NCBI RefSeq assembly: GCF_022213065.1
Contig: NZ_JAKLJA010000001.1
Coordinates: 372,001 to 436,000, forward strand
Direction of reading: 5' to 3'
Length of the DNA: 64,000 nucleotides
Source of the DNA: Paraburkholderia tagetis
GTDB lineage: Bacteria > Pseudomonadota > Gammaproteobacteria > Burkholderiales > Burkholderiaceae
In this document: one piece after another, positions 26,946 to 35,105 of the stretch
Layout of the letters: each line of letters opens with the position of its first letter
How positions within the stretch are numbered: position 1 is the first letter of the stretch
Translations under genes and position numbers: made by a program
Notes under the pieces: generated by a model
What the model was told of the DNA's origin: nothing
Seen by the model: the letters and a program-made list of their open reading frames with translations, nothing else
The model's database searches: none

Positions 26946-27977
26946 ATGAGTGGAACGATTTCGCGTCGGGGCTTCCTGACGACGGCGGGAATGGCCATGG
27001 CTGCCACGGCGACGAGCCTGGCCTTGCCGGGCCGCGCCTTCGCACAGGGCTCGCCCATTGCCCTCAAATACGCGAGCAGTCTGCCCGACAGCCATCCGCT
27101 GAACGCGTACATGCGGCAGGCGTCCGCGGCGATCAAGAAGGAAACCAACGGCCGCGTCGATTTGCAGATCTATGCCAACGCGCAGATGGGCGGCGACACC
27201 GACATGCTCTCGCAGGTGCGCGCGGGCGGTGTCGATTTCATCCCGCTGCCCGGCGCGATTCTTTCCACGCTCGTGCCGGTGGCGTCGATCGAAAGCGTGC
27301 CGTTCGCCTTCAAGAATTACGACGAGGTCTGGGGCGCCATGGACGGCGACCTCGGCAAGCACGTGCGCGCCGAAGCCGCCAAGGTCGGCCTGATTGCGAT
27401 GGACAAGATCTGGAACAACGGCTTCAGACAGATTACGAGTTCCACGCACCCCATCAGGACGCCTGCCGATCTCAAGGGCCTCAAGCTTCGCGTGCTGGTG
27501 AGCCCGCTCTGGACATCGATGTTTCAGGCGCTAGGCGCCGCGCCTACCGGCATCAATATCAACGAGACTTACTCTGCACTCCAGACCAAGGTGGTCGAGG
27601 GGCAGGAGAACCCGCTCGTGGTCGTCCAGTCCGCTCGCTTCTACGAAGTGCAGAAGTATTGCTCGTTGACGGGACATATCTGGAACGGTTTCTGGCTGCT
27701 CGCGAGCGGCAGGACGTGGCCGAACCTGCCCAAGGACATTCAGGAGATCGTCGCACGCAACCTCAATGCCGCGGCCATGAAGCAGCGCGATGAAGTCATC
27801 CGCCTGAACCAGAGTCTCGAGCCCACGCTGACGGCCAAGGGCCTGATCTTCAACAAGGTCGATCAGCAGGCATTCCGCGCCGCGCTGCAGCAAAAGAGCT
27901 TCTACGCCGACTGGAAAAAGAAGTACGGCGACGGAGCGTGGGCACTACTCGAGAAGTACTCCGGAAAGCTTTCCTGA
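26946..27977 (+). CDS. dctP: TRAP transporter substrate-binding protein (DctP family), copy 2
   Basis: A 343-residue binding protein with a Tat signal, ISRRGFLTTAG, and cleavage expected after AFAQ. The mature part shares long blocks with copy 1 at 20767, including YEVQKYCSLT and the PTLTAKGL region, so the two probably bind similar ligands. It has the DctP landmarks GRVDLQIYANAQMGGDTDML and LKLRVLVSPLWTSMFQALGA, the latter with the carboxylate-binding Arg. It lies between the CoA-transferase and the fused permease. Confidence 0.9.
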   Translation: MSGTISRRGFLTTAGMAMAATATSLALPGRAFAQGSPIALKYASSLPDSHPLNAYMRQASAAIKKETNGRVDLQIYANAQMGGDTDMLSQVRAGGVDFIPLPGAILSTLVPVASIESVPFAFKNYDEVWGAMDGDLGKHVRAEAAKVGLIAMDKIWNNGFRQITSSTHPIRTPADLKGLKLRVLVSPLWTSMFQALGAAPTGININETYSALQTKVVEGQENPLVVVQSARFYEVQKYCSLTGHIWNGFWLLASGRTWPNLPKDIQEIVARNLNAAAMKQRDEVIRLNQSLEPTLTAKGLIFNKVDQQAFRAALQQKSFYADWKKKYGDGAWALLEKYSGKLS

Positions 27978-27990
27978 GGAAGGGCAGATC

Positions 27991-29883
27991 ATGAGCACGG
28001 ACGTTCCCATGATGAATATTCCAGCTGCGGCAGAGAGCAAACCCCTCGGCCCCGTGGCGAAGGTCGGGCACTTTCTCGATGCGTGTATCCGATGGTCGAC
28101 TGAACTCTGCGCCGCCGTGCTGGTGGTGGCCGAGGTGGCGTTGTTGTTCGCCAACGTGTTTTACCGCTACGCGTTACACGATCCGCTGATCTGGGGCGAC
28201 GAACTGGCGACGCTGCTGTTCATCTGGCTCGCCATGCTGGGCGCGGTCATCGCGCTGCGCCGCAACGAGCACATGCGGCTCACGACGTTCATCGCCCACC
28301 TGAGCCCTTCCCGGCGCGCACTGGTCGATACCTTCGGCGCGGTGGTGGTGATCGCGTTCATGCTCGCGCTGCTCTCGCCCGCATGGGACTATGTCTCGGA
28401 GCAGTGGCCCATCACGAGCGCGGCGCTGTCGATCTCCGACGGCTATCGGGTGGCGGCGCTCGCCGTCGGCTTGACGCTGATGCTCGCCATCTCGGTTGCG
28501 CGCCTCATGGAGCAGGCTCGGCCGTTGCACTTTCTCGCGTCGTTCGTGGTCGTGGGCGGCATTGCGGCGGCGTTGATGGCCTTCAAGGTGCAGATCACCG
28601 CACTCGGCAACTGGAACCTGCTGATCTTCTTCGTGGGCGCCGTCGTCTTCATGATCGTGATCGGCATCCCCATCATGGTGGCATTCGGTCTGTCCACCGT
28701 CGCCTATCTGGGCACCGTGACGTTTACGCCGATGCTGATCGTCATGGGCCGCATCGACGAAGGCATGTCCAGCCTGATCCTGCTCGCCATTCCGCTGTTC
28801 GTTTTTCTAGGCGCGCTGATCGAGGCAATGGGGATGGCGCGCGCGATGATTCGCTTCCTCGCGTCGATGATCGGGCACTTGCGGGGCGGTCTGTCCTACG
28901 TGCTGGTTGGCGCGATCTACCTGGTCAGCGGCATATCGGGCTCGAAGGCCGCGGATATGGCAGCGGTCGCGCCCGCGCTCTTTCCGGAAATGAAAAAGCG
29001 CGGCGAAGACGAAAACGAACTGGTCGCGATGTTGAGCGCGTCGGGTGCGATGTCGGAAACGATTCCGCCGAGCCTCGTGCTCATCACCATCGGTTCGGTC
29101 ACGGGGGTATCGATTTCCGCGCTCTTTACAGGCGGCTTCATGCCGGCCGTCGTGGGGGCGATCGCGATGATCGCCGTGATCTGGATGAAGAACCGCAAGC
29201 GCGAAGTCAAGGGCGTCGAGCGCGCCAAGCCGCGCGACGTGATCAAGGCGTTTTTCATTGCGCTGCCGGCGCTGGCGTTGCCGGTCGTGATTCGCGCGGC
29301 CGTGGTCGAAGGCGTCGCCACCGCAACCGAAGTCGCGTCTGTTGGCGTCATCTACACCTTTGTGGTCGGCCTGCTCTTTTATCGCTCGTTCGACTGGAAG
29401 CGCCTTTATCCGATCATTGTCAGCACGGCTTCGCTGTCCGGCGCGATTCTCATCATCATCGGCTGCGCCACGGCGATGGCGTGGGCGCTGACGCAGTCCG
29501 GCTTCTCGCAACAGTTGACGACGCTGATGGCCCATGCGCCCGGCGGTGCGACAGGATTCCTGATCATTTCGTCGGCGGCGTTCGTGGTGCTGGGGAGTTT
29601 TCTCGAAGGCATCCCCGCTATCGTGCTGTTCGGGCCGTTGCTGTTTCCCGTCGCGCGCTCGCTTGGCGTCAACGACGTGCACTACGCCATGGTCGCGATC
29701 TTCGCGATGGGGCTCGGGCTGTTTGCGCCGCCCTTCGGCGTGGGATTCTATGCGGCCTGTGCCGTTGCGAAGGTGAACCCGGATGGCGCGATGAAGCGCG
29801 TATGGCCCTACCTGGGCGCGCTCGCGGTTGCCTTGTCGGTACTCGTTGCCGTTCCCTGGGTCTCCACAGGGTTCCTCTCCTGA
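27991..29883 (+). CDS. dctM: TRAP transporter fused permease (DctQM), copy 2
   Basis: A 630-residue fused DctQ (residues ~30-180) and DctM (~215-630) permease. It is strongly similar to copy 1, with matching NVFYRYALHDPLIWGDELA, MDEGMSS-type and [13 protein letters not shown] segments. It starts 13 nt after the binding-protein gene with AGGAAGGG upstream. It imports the ligand captured by the Tat-exported DctP. After its stop a 12-bp unit (TGTTGAATCCTT) is repeated twice in tandem at 29907-29930. Confidence 0.9.
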   Translation: MSTDVPMMNIPAAAESKPLGPVAKVGHFLDACIRWSTELCAAVLVVAEVALLFANVFYRYALHDPLIWGDELATLLFIWLAMLGAVIALRRNEHMRLTTFIAHLSPSRRALVDTFGAVVVIAFMLALLSPAWDYVSEQWPITSAALSISDGYRVAALAVGLTLMLAISVARLMEQARPLHFLASFVVVGGIAAALMAFKVQITALGNWNLLIFFVGAVVFMIVIGIPIMVAFGLSTVAYLGTVTFTPMLIVMGRIDEGMSSLILLAIPLFVFLGALIEAMGMARAMIRFLASMIGHLRGGLSYVLVGAIYLVSGISGSKAADMAAVAPALFPEMKKRGEDENELVAMLSASGAMSETIPPSLVLITIGSVTGVSISALFTGGFMPAVVGAIAMIAVIWMKNRKREVKGVERAKPRDVIKAFFIALPALALPVVIRAAVVEGVATATEVASVGVIYTFVVGLLFYRSFDWKRLYPIIVSTASLSGAILIIIGCATAMAWALTQSGFSQQLTTLMAHAPGGATGFLIISSAAFVVLGSFLEGIPAIVLFGPLLFPVARSLGVNDVHYAMVAIFAMGLGLFAPPFGVGFYAACAVAKVNPDGAMKRVWPYLGALAVALSVLVAVPWVSTGFLS

Positions 29884-29946
29884 ACCCGATTTCCAGAAAC
29901 CTCTGTTGTTGAATCCTTTGTTGAATCCTTTTAGCCAGACAGGACG

Positions 29947-30369
29947 ATGGCCCAGATGATCAAAGATACCCTGCATGAGGGCGAACTTTACTCGCGCACG
30001 ATTCCCGTTGACCGTGACCGTACGATTTCATTTCTCGGCGAGGCGTTGCGGATCTATGCCACGCCGCAACTGATCAACGACATCGAGCAGACCTGTCTGG
30101 TCTACCTGCTCGAACATGTCGAGGACGGCGCGAACTCGGTGGGCACGGCGGTCGATATCGCGCACACGGGCGCGACCTTGCTCGGCATGCACGTGCGCAT
30201 CGACGTGAAGGTCGCGCGAATCGAAGGCCGCGCGGTGAAATTCGACGTGGCGGTATTCGACGACGTGGAACAGGTGTGCTCCGGCAGCCATTCGCGTTTC
30301 GTGATCGATGTGGAAAAGCTCAAGACGCGGGTCGCCGCGAAGGCAAGCCGCGTGGGAGTCACCGTATGA
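29947..30369 (+). CDS. Hotdog-fold acyl-CoA thioesterase, FlK (fluoroacetyl-CoA thioesterase)-like
   Basis: A 140-residue single hotdog domain. It has ATPQLINDIEQTC followed by VDIAHTGATLLGM. The Thr, Glu eight residues later, and the His of the AHT motif line up with the Thr42-Glu50-His76 triad of the Streptomyces fluoroacetyl-CoA thioesterase FlK. The C-terminal FDVAVFDDVEQVCSGSHSRFVID also matches the family. Such enzymes hydrolyse short acyl-CoA esters; only true FlK prefers the fluorinated one, and that specificity cannot be read here. Its TGA overlaps the ATG of the next hydrolase gene. It could end the pathway or relieve a CoA block in the module upstream. Confidence 0.75.
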   Translation: MAQMIKDTLHEGELYSRTIPVDRDRTISFLGEALRIYATPQLINDIEQTCLVYLLEHVEDGANSVGTAVDIAHTGATLLGMHVRIDVKVARIEGRAVKFDVAVFDDVEQVCSGSHSRFVIDVEKLKTRVAAKASRVGVTV

Positions 30370-31346
30370 GCGAGCGCACGAGCGCCGCTGGCGAGCCCTC
30401 GATGAAGCGCATCGACGGCAAGACCGGGATCGGACCGGACGAGATTCCGATTATCGATGCCCATCATCACTTGTGGGATCTCGCGGCGGGACACTACCCG
30501 TGGCTTCAGGACGAGTACCACGAAGCGTTCTTTCTGGGCGACTACCGCAGCCTTTGCCGGGACTTCTTGCCGGAGGACTATCTTGCCGTCGCTCGCGGAC
30601 AGCCCGTGATTGGAACCGTACACGTGGAGGCGGAGCGCGCGCGCGACGAGCAGGTCGCGGAAACGCGATGGCTGCACGATGTTCATGCGAAATATGGCTT
30701 TCCCGGCGCCGTCGTGGCGCATGCGTGGTTCGATCGGCCCGATACCGAAGAGATTCTTGCGCAGCATGCGGCGTATCCGCTCGTGCGCGGGATTCGCTCG
30801 AAGCCGGTGACTTCGGCGCGGCCCGGCGAATCGGTCCATGGCCTGGCTGGGACGATGCAGGATCCGAAATGGCTGCAAGGGTTTGCGCTGCTCGAAAGGT
30901 TCGGCTTGTCGTGGGACTTGCGCGTGCCGCCGTGGCATCTCCCCGATGCGACCGAAGTGGCCCGCCTGTTCCCCAACACGATGATCGCCTTGAATCACAC
31001 AGGTTTTCCTTGGGACCGCAGCGAGGAAGGGCTCGCGCGATGGCGGGACTGGATGGAGCAGTTGGCGAAACAGCCGAACGTGTATGTGAAGCTTTCCGAG
31101 TTCGGGTTGAAGGGCAAAGCATGGAACTACGATGAAAACCGGCGGATCGTGCTCGATGCCGTCTCCATCTTCGGCGTCGACCGGTGCATGTTCGCAAGCA
31201 ATTTCCCGGTGGCGGGTTTGCGAGTGAGCTATGACGTGCTCGTCGACAGCATGCGAGTCATGCTCGCCCCCCTGGGGCGCGAAGCGCAGAAGAATATCTT
31301 CTTTCGCAATGCGCTTCGGTTTTATCGCATGGACATTCAACCCTGA
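30366..31346 (+). CDS. COG3618 amidohydrolase-family lactonase-type hydrolase, copy 1
   Basis: A 326-residue TIM-barrel metal hydrolase. The N-terminus has IIDAHHHLWDLAAGHYPWL, the hallmark of COG3618 enzymes such as L-fucono- and L-rhamnono-lactonases, 2-pyrone-4,6-dicarboxylate lactonase relatives and sulfomuconolactone hydrolase. A conserved ALNHTGFPWDRS segment and FASNFPVAG near the C-terminus supply further active-site residues. It starts within the stop of the thioesterase gene (ATGA). A paralogue of equal length follows at 31387. Ring opening of a lactone made from a sugar acid or aromatic acid is likely; the substrate is not known. Confidence 0.75.
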   Translation: MSERTSAAGEPSMKRIDGKTGIGPDEIPIIDAHHHLWDLAAGHYPWLQDEYHEAFFLGDYRSLCRDFLPEDYLAVARGQPVIGTVHVEAERARDEQVAETRWLHDVHAKYGFPGAVVAHAWFDRPDTEEILAQHAAYPLVRGIRSKPVTSARPGESVHGLAGTMQDPKWLQGFALLERFGLSWDLRVPPWHLPDATEVARLFPNTMIALNHTGFPWDRSEEGLARWRDWMEQLAKQPNVYVKLSEFGLKGKAWNYDENRRIVLDAVSIFGVDRCMFASNFPVAGLRVSYDVLVDSMRVMLAPLGREAQKNIFFRNALRFYRMDIQP

Positions 31347-31386
31347 GATCTAGCATCCAAGCGCCGAATTCCGGCGAAGAGTCATC

Positions 31387-32367
31387 ATGTCAAACGCACA
31401 TTCCGGGCAGGATGCCGTGCCCGACGCGACGCAGCTTCGCAGCCGCTTTCTGGAAACGGGCTCCGACGACGATTTGCCCATCGTGGACCCGCATCAGCAT
31501 TTTTTCGATCTGGAGAAAAACTACTATCCGTGGCTAACAGACAAGCCCGTCAAGCATTTTCGCTACGGTAATTACGACAAGATCCGGCGCAGTTTCTTGC
31601 CTGACGATTATTTTCGCGCGGCGGGCCATCACAGGATCGTGAAGACGGTGCTGATCGAAGGCGAGTGGGACCCCGACGATCCGCTCGGCGAACTGCGCTG
31701 GGTGGATGCGCTGGCGCGCGAACATGGTTTTCCCCATGCCATGTGCGGCCACGCACGGCTCGATCAGGAAGAGGTGGACCTCGTTCTGGATGCCTATGGC
31801 CGCCATGCACTGGTCAGAGGCGTCAGGCACAAGCCCACCGCGGTTGCGCGCGAGGCGTGGACGGAGTGCTTCGTCGCGCCGGGATCGATGCGGGATCCCA
31901 AGTGGCGGGACGGCTACGCGAAGCTTCAGCGCCACGACCTGCATTTCGAGCTACAGGTTTTCTGGTGGCATTTCAACGAGGCCGCGGAACTCGCGCGCGA
32001 TTTCCCGGCAACGCGGATCGTCATCAATCACACCGGTCTGCCGGCGGACCGCTCGAAAGAGGGATTGAGCGCCTGGCGAGCAGCACTTGAACGCGTGGCG
32101 CGCGAGCCCAATGTCCACCTGAAAATCTCGGGAATTTGCGTTCCGGGGCAGTCGTGGAGCGTCGAATCGAATGGTCCCGTCGTGCGGACGGCCATCGACG
32201 TGTTCGGCACGCAGCGCTGCTCGTTTGCCAGCAACTACCCCGTGGATGGCGTGGTGGACACCCTGACCGACATCTTTGACGGGTTCAAGCAGATTGCGCG
32301 TGCCTGGTCCATTGAAGACCGCTTGCGGCTTTTCCATGACAACGCGGTCAGGGTGTATGGGCTTTGA
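31387..32367 (+). CDS. COG3618 amidohydrolase-family lactonase-type hydrolase, copy 2
   Basis: A 326-residue paralogue of the preceding hydrolase. It has IVDPHQHFFDLEKNYYPWL at the metal-binding start, VINHTGLPADRSKEG in the middle and FASNYPVDGVVDT near the end. Many surface segments differ, so the two enzymes probably act on different lactones or successive steps. It begins 40 nt after the first copy. A convergent LysR gene ends just after it. Precise chemistry is unknown. Confidence 0.75.
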   Translation: MSNAHSGQDAVPDATQLRSRFLETGSDDDLPIVDPHQHFFDLEKNYYPWLTDKPVKHFRYGNYDKIRRSFLPDDYFRAAGHHRIVKTVLIEGEWDPDDPLGELRWVDALAREHGFPHAMCGHARLDQEEVDLVLDAYGRHALVRGVRHKPTAVAREAWTECFVAPGSMRDPKWRDGYAKLQRHDLHFELQVFWWHFNEAAELARDFPATRIVINHTGLPADRSKEGLSAWRAALERVAREPNVHLKISGICVPGQSWSVESNGPVVRTAIDVFGTQRCSFASNYPVDGVVDTLTDIFDGFKQIARAWSIEDRLRLFHDNAVRVYGL

Positions 32368-32390
32368 CTGTACGGGTTGCTTCGTGTAAG

Positions 32391-33335
32391 TCATTCACCA
32401 GGCGGCCATGCCGCAGCGAGACGAACCTTCAGCATTTCGATAAAGCGGGCAGCGGGCGGCGAGATCGGACCGCCCTTGCGCGTGACGATACCAAAACTCT
32501 GCGACTGCGAACGCAGCCTGATCGGCAGGATCCGGAGCATGCCGTGCCGCGCGCACAGGCTGGCGATGTCGGTGGGCAGCACCGATACGAGACCCGTGTT
32601 CTGCATGAGCAGCGTTACCGTCACGAACGTGGATGCGGTCGAGATCGTGTTGCCCGGCATCGTCAGTCCGGCAAGATCCATCTCCCGTTCGAGCAGGGCA
32701 CGCAGAGGCATCTGGGTCGGATAGACAACCCAGCGGTGATCGATCAGATCCCGTATCTCGACGTTTTCCGGCAGGGGCGGATGTGCGTGGCCGACAACCA
32801 CCGATAGCGGCTCGTCGCCGATCTTCTGGTAACGGTATTTCGCTGGCTGGTCGCTGACGACCGTGCGCCCGATGACGAGATCCAGATGCCCTTCATCGAG
32901 CTGCAAGAGCATCTTTGCGCTGGTGTCCTCGACCACCTCGACGGAAAGGTTCTGCTGGCTTGCGTGCAGTTCGTCAAGCACCGGCACCACGATTTCCGGG
33001 ATCGCTCCCATGATCGAGCCGATGGCGAGCCGTCCGCCCCGACCGCTGCGGATTTCCGAAATGTCGTCACACAGCGCGCTCAGGTCCATCGTCAGCAGCC
33101 GCGCATGGCGGATCACGCAATGGCCGAACTGGTTGGGGATCATGCCGTTTTTCGAGCGCTCAAAAAGCTGCGCAGCGAAGATGGATTCCAGTTCGCCGAG
33201 CATCTTGCTCGCGGCCGACTGCGTCATCGACATCACGCCCGCCGCCTTGTGCATGGATTTGTGTTCGTCGAGCGCAATCAGCAACTGTAGCTGGCGAATC
33301 CGCAATCTCGACATCAGGGCATCCAGGGTTGTCAT
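32391..33335 (-). CDS. LysR-family transcriptional regulator
   Basis: A 314-residue LysR protein. The HTH lies at residues ~20-60 (SMHKAAGVMSMTQSAASKML) and the effector domain begins around 95 (GGRLAIGSIMGAIPEIVVPVL). The sequence is of the GbpR/CbbR-like sugar-metabolism type, as far as can be judged by eye. The start at 33335 follows TTAGGAATCGG; a longer reading from 33506 lacks support. It is divergent from the UxaA-type dehydratase gene, with a dyad and a candidate promoter between them, so it very likely controls the sugar-acid genes downstream. Confidence 0.85.
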   Translation of the reverse strand: MTTLDALMSRLRIRQLQLLIALDEHKSMHKAAGVMSMTQSAASKMLGELESIFAAQLFERSKNGMIPNQFGHCVIRHARLLTMDLSALCDDISEIRSGRGGRLAIGSIMGAIPEIVVPVLDELHASQQNLSVEVVEDTSAKMLLQLDEGHLDLVIGRTVVSDQPAKYRYQKIGDEPLSVVVGHAHPPLPENVEIRDLIDHRWVVYPTQMPLRALLEREMDLAGLTMPGNTISTASTFVTVTLLMQNTGLVSVLPTDIASLCARHGMLRILPIRLRSQSQSFGIVTRKGGPISPPAARFIEMLKVRLAAAWPPGE

Positions 33336-33347
33336 CCGATTCCTAAA

Positions 33348-33404
33348 AGTGATCACGAGATGGAAATTTATCACTGTACAGCCCGGAAAGTTGGCCCGTA
33401 TAGT
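33348..33404 (+). promoter_or_regulatory. Operator-like dyad and candidate promoter for the UxaA-type gene
   Basis: AGTGAT (33348-33353) and ATCACT (33370-33375) form an inverted repeat with a 16-nt spacer. TGTACA at 33375-33380 and TATAGT at 33399-33404, 18 nt apart, look like a sigma-70 promoter for the plus-strand gene. This fits control by the divergent LysR protein. Confidence 0.45.
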
Positions 33405-33459
33405 CGCCGCTGGAGACAATCCTGGCGTCGCGAATCCCGATGCCTTCATGAGATACACA

Positions 33460-35025
33460 ATGGCGACAATCAGCGAACAGAACGCTAGCTCTATCTCGCC
33501 GGTCATCCGGCTTCATCGCAGCGACGATGTGGTGATCGCCCGTTCCCAGCTCGTCGGCGGGACGGTGCTGCAGGAAGAGGGCGTGACGGTGAGTGGCCTC
33601 GTTCCTCCCGGCCACAAGATCGCCGTGCGTGCAATCGGCCAGGGCCAGCCCGTGCGGCGCTATGGCCAGATCATCGGCTTTGCGAGCCGGCCAATCGCGC
33701 CGGGCGAACATGTGCACACGCATAACCTCGCGATGGGTGAATTCCAGCGCGACTATGCGTTCTGCGCCGATGCGAAGCCAACCCGCGTTGCCGACGGAAA
33801 CGCCACTTTCGACGGTATCGTGCGTCCCGACGGCCGCGTCGCCACGCGTAACTACATTGGGATCCTCACGTCGGTCAACTGCTCGGCCACGGTCGCCCGG
33901 GCGATCGCCGATCGCTTTCGCCGCGACATCCACCCCGAGGCGCTCGGCGCCTATCCGAATATCGATGGCGTGGTCGCGCTCACGCATGGGGTTGGCTGCG
34001 CGGTCGACGCGGAAGGCGAAGCGCTTGAAATCCTGCAGCGCACGCTCGGCGGCTACGTGGTTCATCCGAATTTCGCCGCCGTGCTCGTCATCGGACTGGG
34101 TTGCGAAACCAACCAGATCGCGCGGCTCGTCGAAAAGCAGCATCTCGAAGCGCTCGTGAGCACAGGTCGGCTCAGCACCTACAACATTCAGGAGACCGGC
34201 GGAACCGTCAAGTCGATCGAGCGGGGCGTCGAACTCGTTCAGGGACTGCTCGCCAAGGCAAACGATGCGCGGCGCGAGCCGGTACCGGCTTCCCATCTCG
34301 TCGTCGGCCTTCAGTGCGGGGGCTCCGATGGTTATTCGGGAATTTCGGCGAACCCGGCGCTCGGCGCCGCCGTCGACTTGCTGGTGGCGCATGGAGGCAC
34401 GGCGATTCTTTCCGAAACGCCTGAGATCTACGGCGCCGAGCACCTTCTCACGCGTCGTGCGCTCAACGCTCAGGTGGCGGAAAAACTGGTCGCCCGTATC
34501 CGCTGGTGGGAGGATTATTGCGCGCGCAACCATGCCTCGCTGGACAACAATCCTTCGGCCGGCAACAAGGCGGGCGGGCTGACGACCATTCTCGAGAAGT
34601 CGCTGGGCGCAGTGGCCAAAGGCGGAACAACGAATCTCGTGGACGTCTACGAATATGCGCAGCCGGTCCATGCGAAGGGGTTCGTCTTCATGGATACGCC
34701 CGGCTATGACCCGATCTCGGCGACTGGCCAGGTGGCGGGCGGCGCCAACCTGATCTGTTTCACCACAGGACGTGGTTCCGCCTATGGGTGTGCTCCGACG
34801 CCGTCGCTCAAGATCGCGACCAACGAAGCACTATGGCAGCGCCAGCAGGATGACATGGACCTGAATTGCGGGCCCATCCTCGCGGGCACGAAGACGATTG
34901 AAGAGGTGGGCGCCGAGCTCTTCCAGCTCATGCTCCAGGTGGCGTCCGGCCAGCGCTCGCGCAGCGAGATTCACGGCTACGGACAGAACGAGTTCGTGCC
35001 CTGGCAGATCGGCGCCATCACCTGA
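33460..35025 (+). CDS. UxaA-family sugar-acid dehydratase (altronate dehydratase-like)
   Basis: A 521-residue full-length UxaA-type protein. The N-terminal SAF domain spans residues ~15-85 (VPPGHKIAVRAIGQGQPVRRYGQIIG). The large C-terminal domain contains a NYIGILTSVNCSATVARAI segment, THGVGC, GLGCETNQ and GLQCGGSDGYSGISANPALG. Family members remove water from hexonates or aldarates such as altronate and galactarate, using iron. The start was put at 33460; an ATG at 33448 would add four residues. With the downstream dehydrogenase, aldolase-type enzyme and carrier it suggests a sugar-acid route. The actual acid is not evident. Confidence 0.8.
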   Translation: MATISEQNASSISPVIRLHRSDDVVIARSQLVGGTVLQEEGVTVSGLVPPGHKIAVRAIGQGQPVRRYGQIIGFASRPIAPGEHVHTHNLAMGEFQRDYAFCADAKPTRVADGNATFDGIVRPDGRVATRNYIGILTSVNCSATVARAIADRFRRDIHPEALGAYPNIDGVVALTHGVGCAVDAEGEALEILQRTLGGYVVHPNFAAVLVIGLGCETNQIARLVEKQHLEALVSTGRLSTYNIQETGGTVKSIERGVELVQGLLAKANDARREPVPASHLVVGLQCGGSDGYSGISANPALGAAVDLLVAHGGTAILSETPEIYGAEHLLTRRALNAQVAEKLVARIRWWEDYCARNHASLDNNPSAGNKAGGLTTILEKSLGAVAKGGTTNLVDVYEYAQPVHAKGFVFMDTPGYDPISATGQVAGGANLICFTTGRGSAYGCAPTPSLKIATNEALWQRQQDDMDLNCGPILAGTKTIEEVGAELFQLMLQVASGQRSRSEIHGYGQNEFVPWQIGAIT

Positions 35026-35105
35026 AGCTCACGTCACTATCGGAACAAACCGGGAACAAACCGGCGCGATATCCACCCGCGCGCCGCATGGGAGGAGACC
35101 ACACC

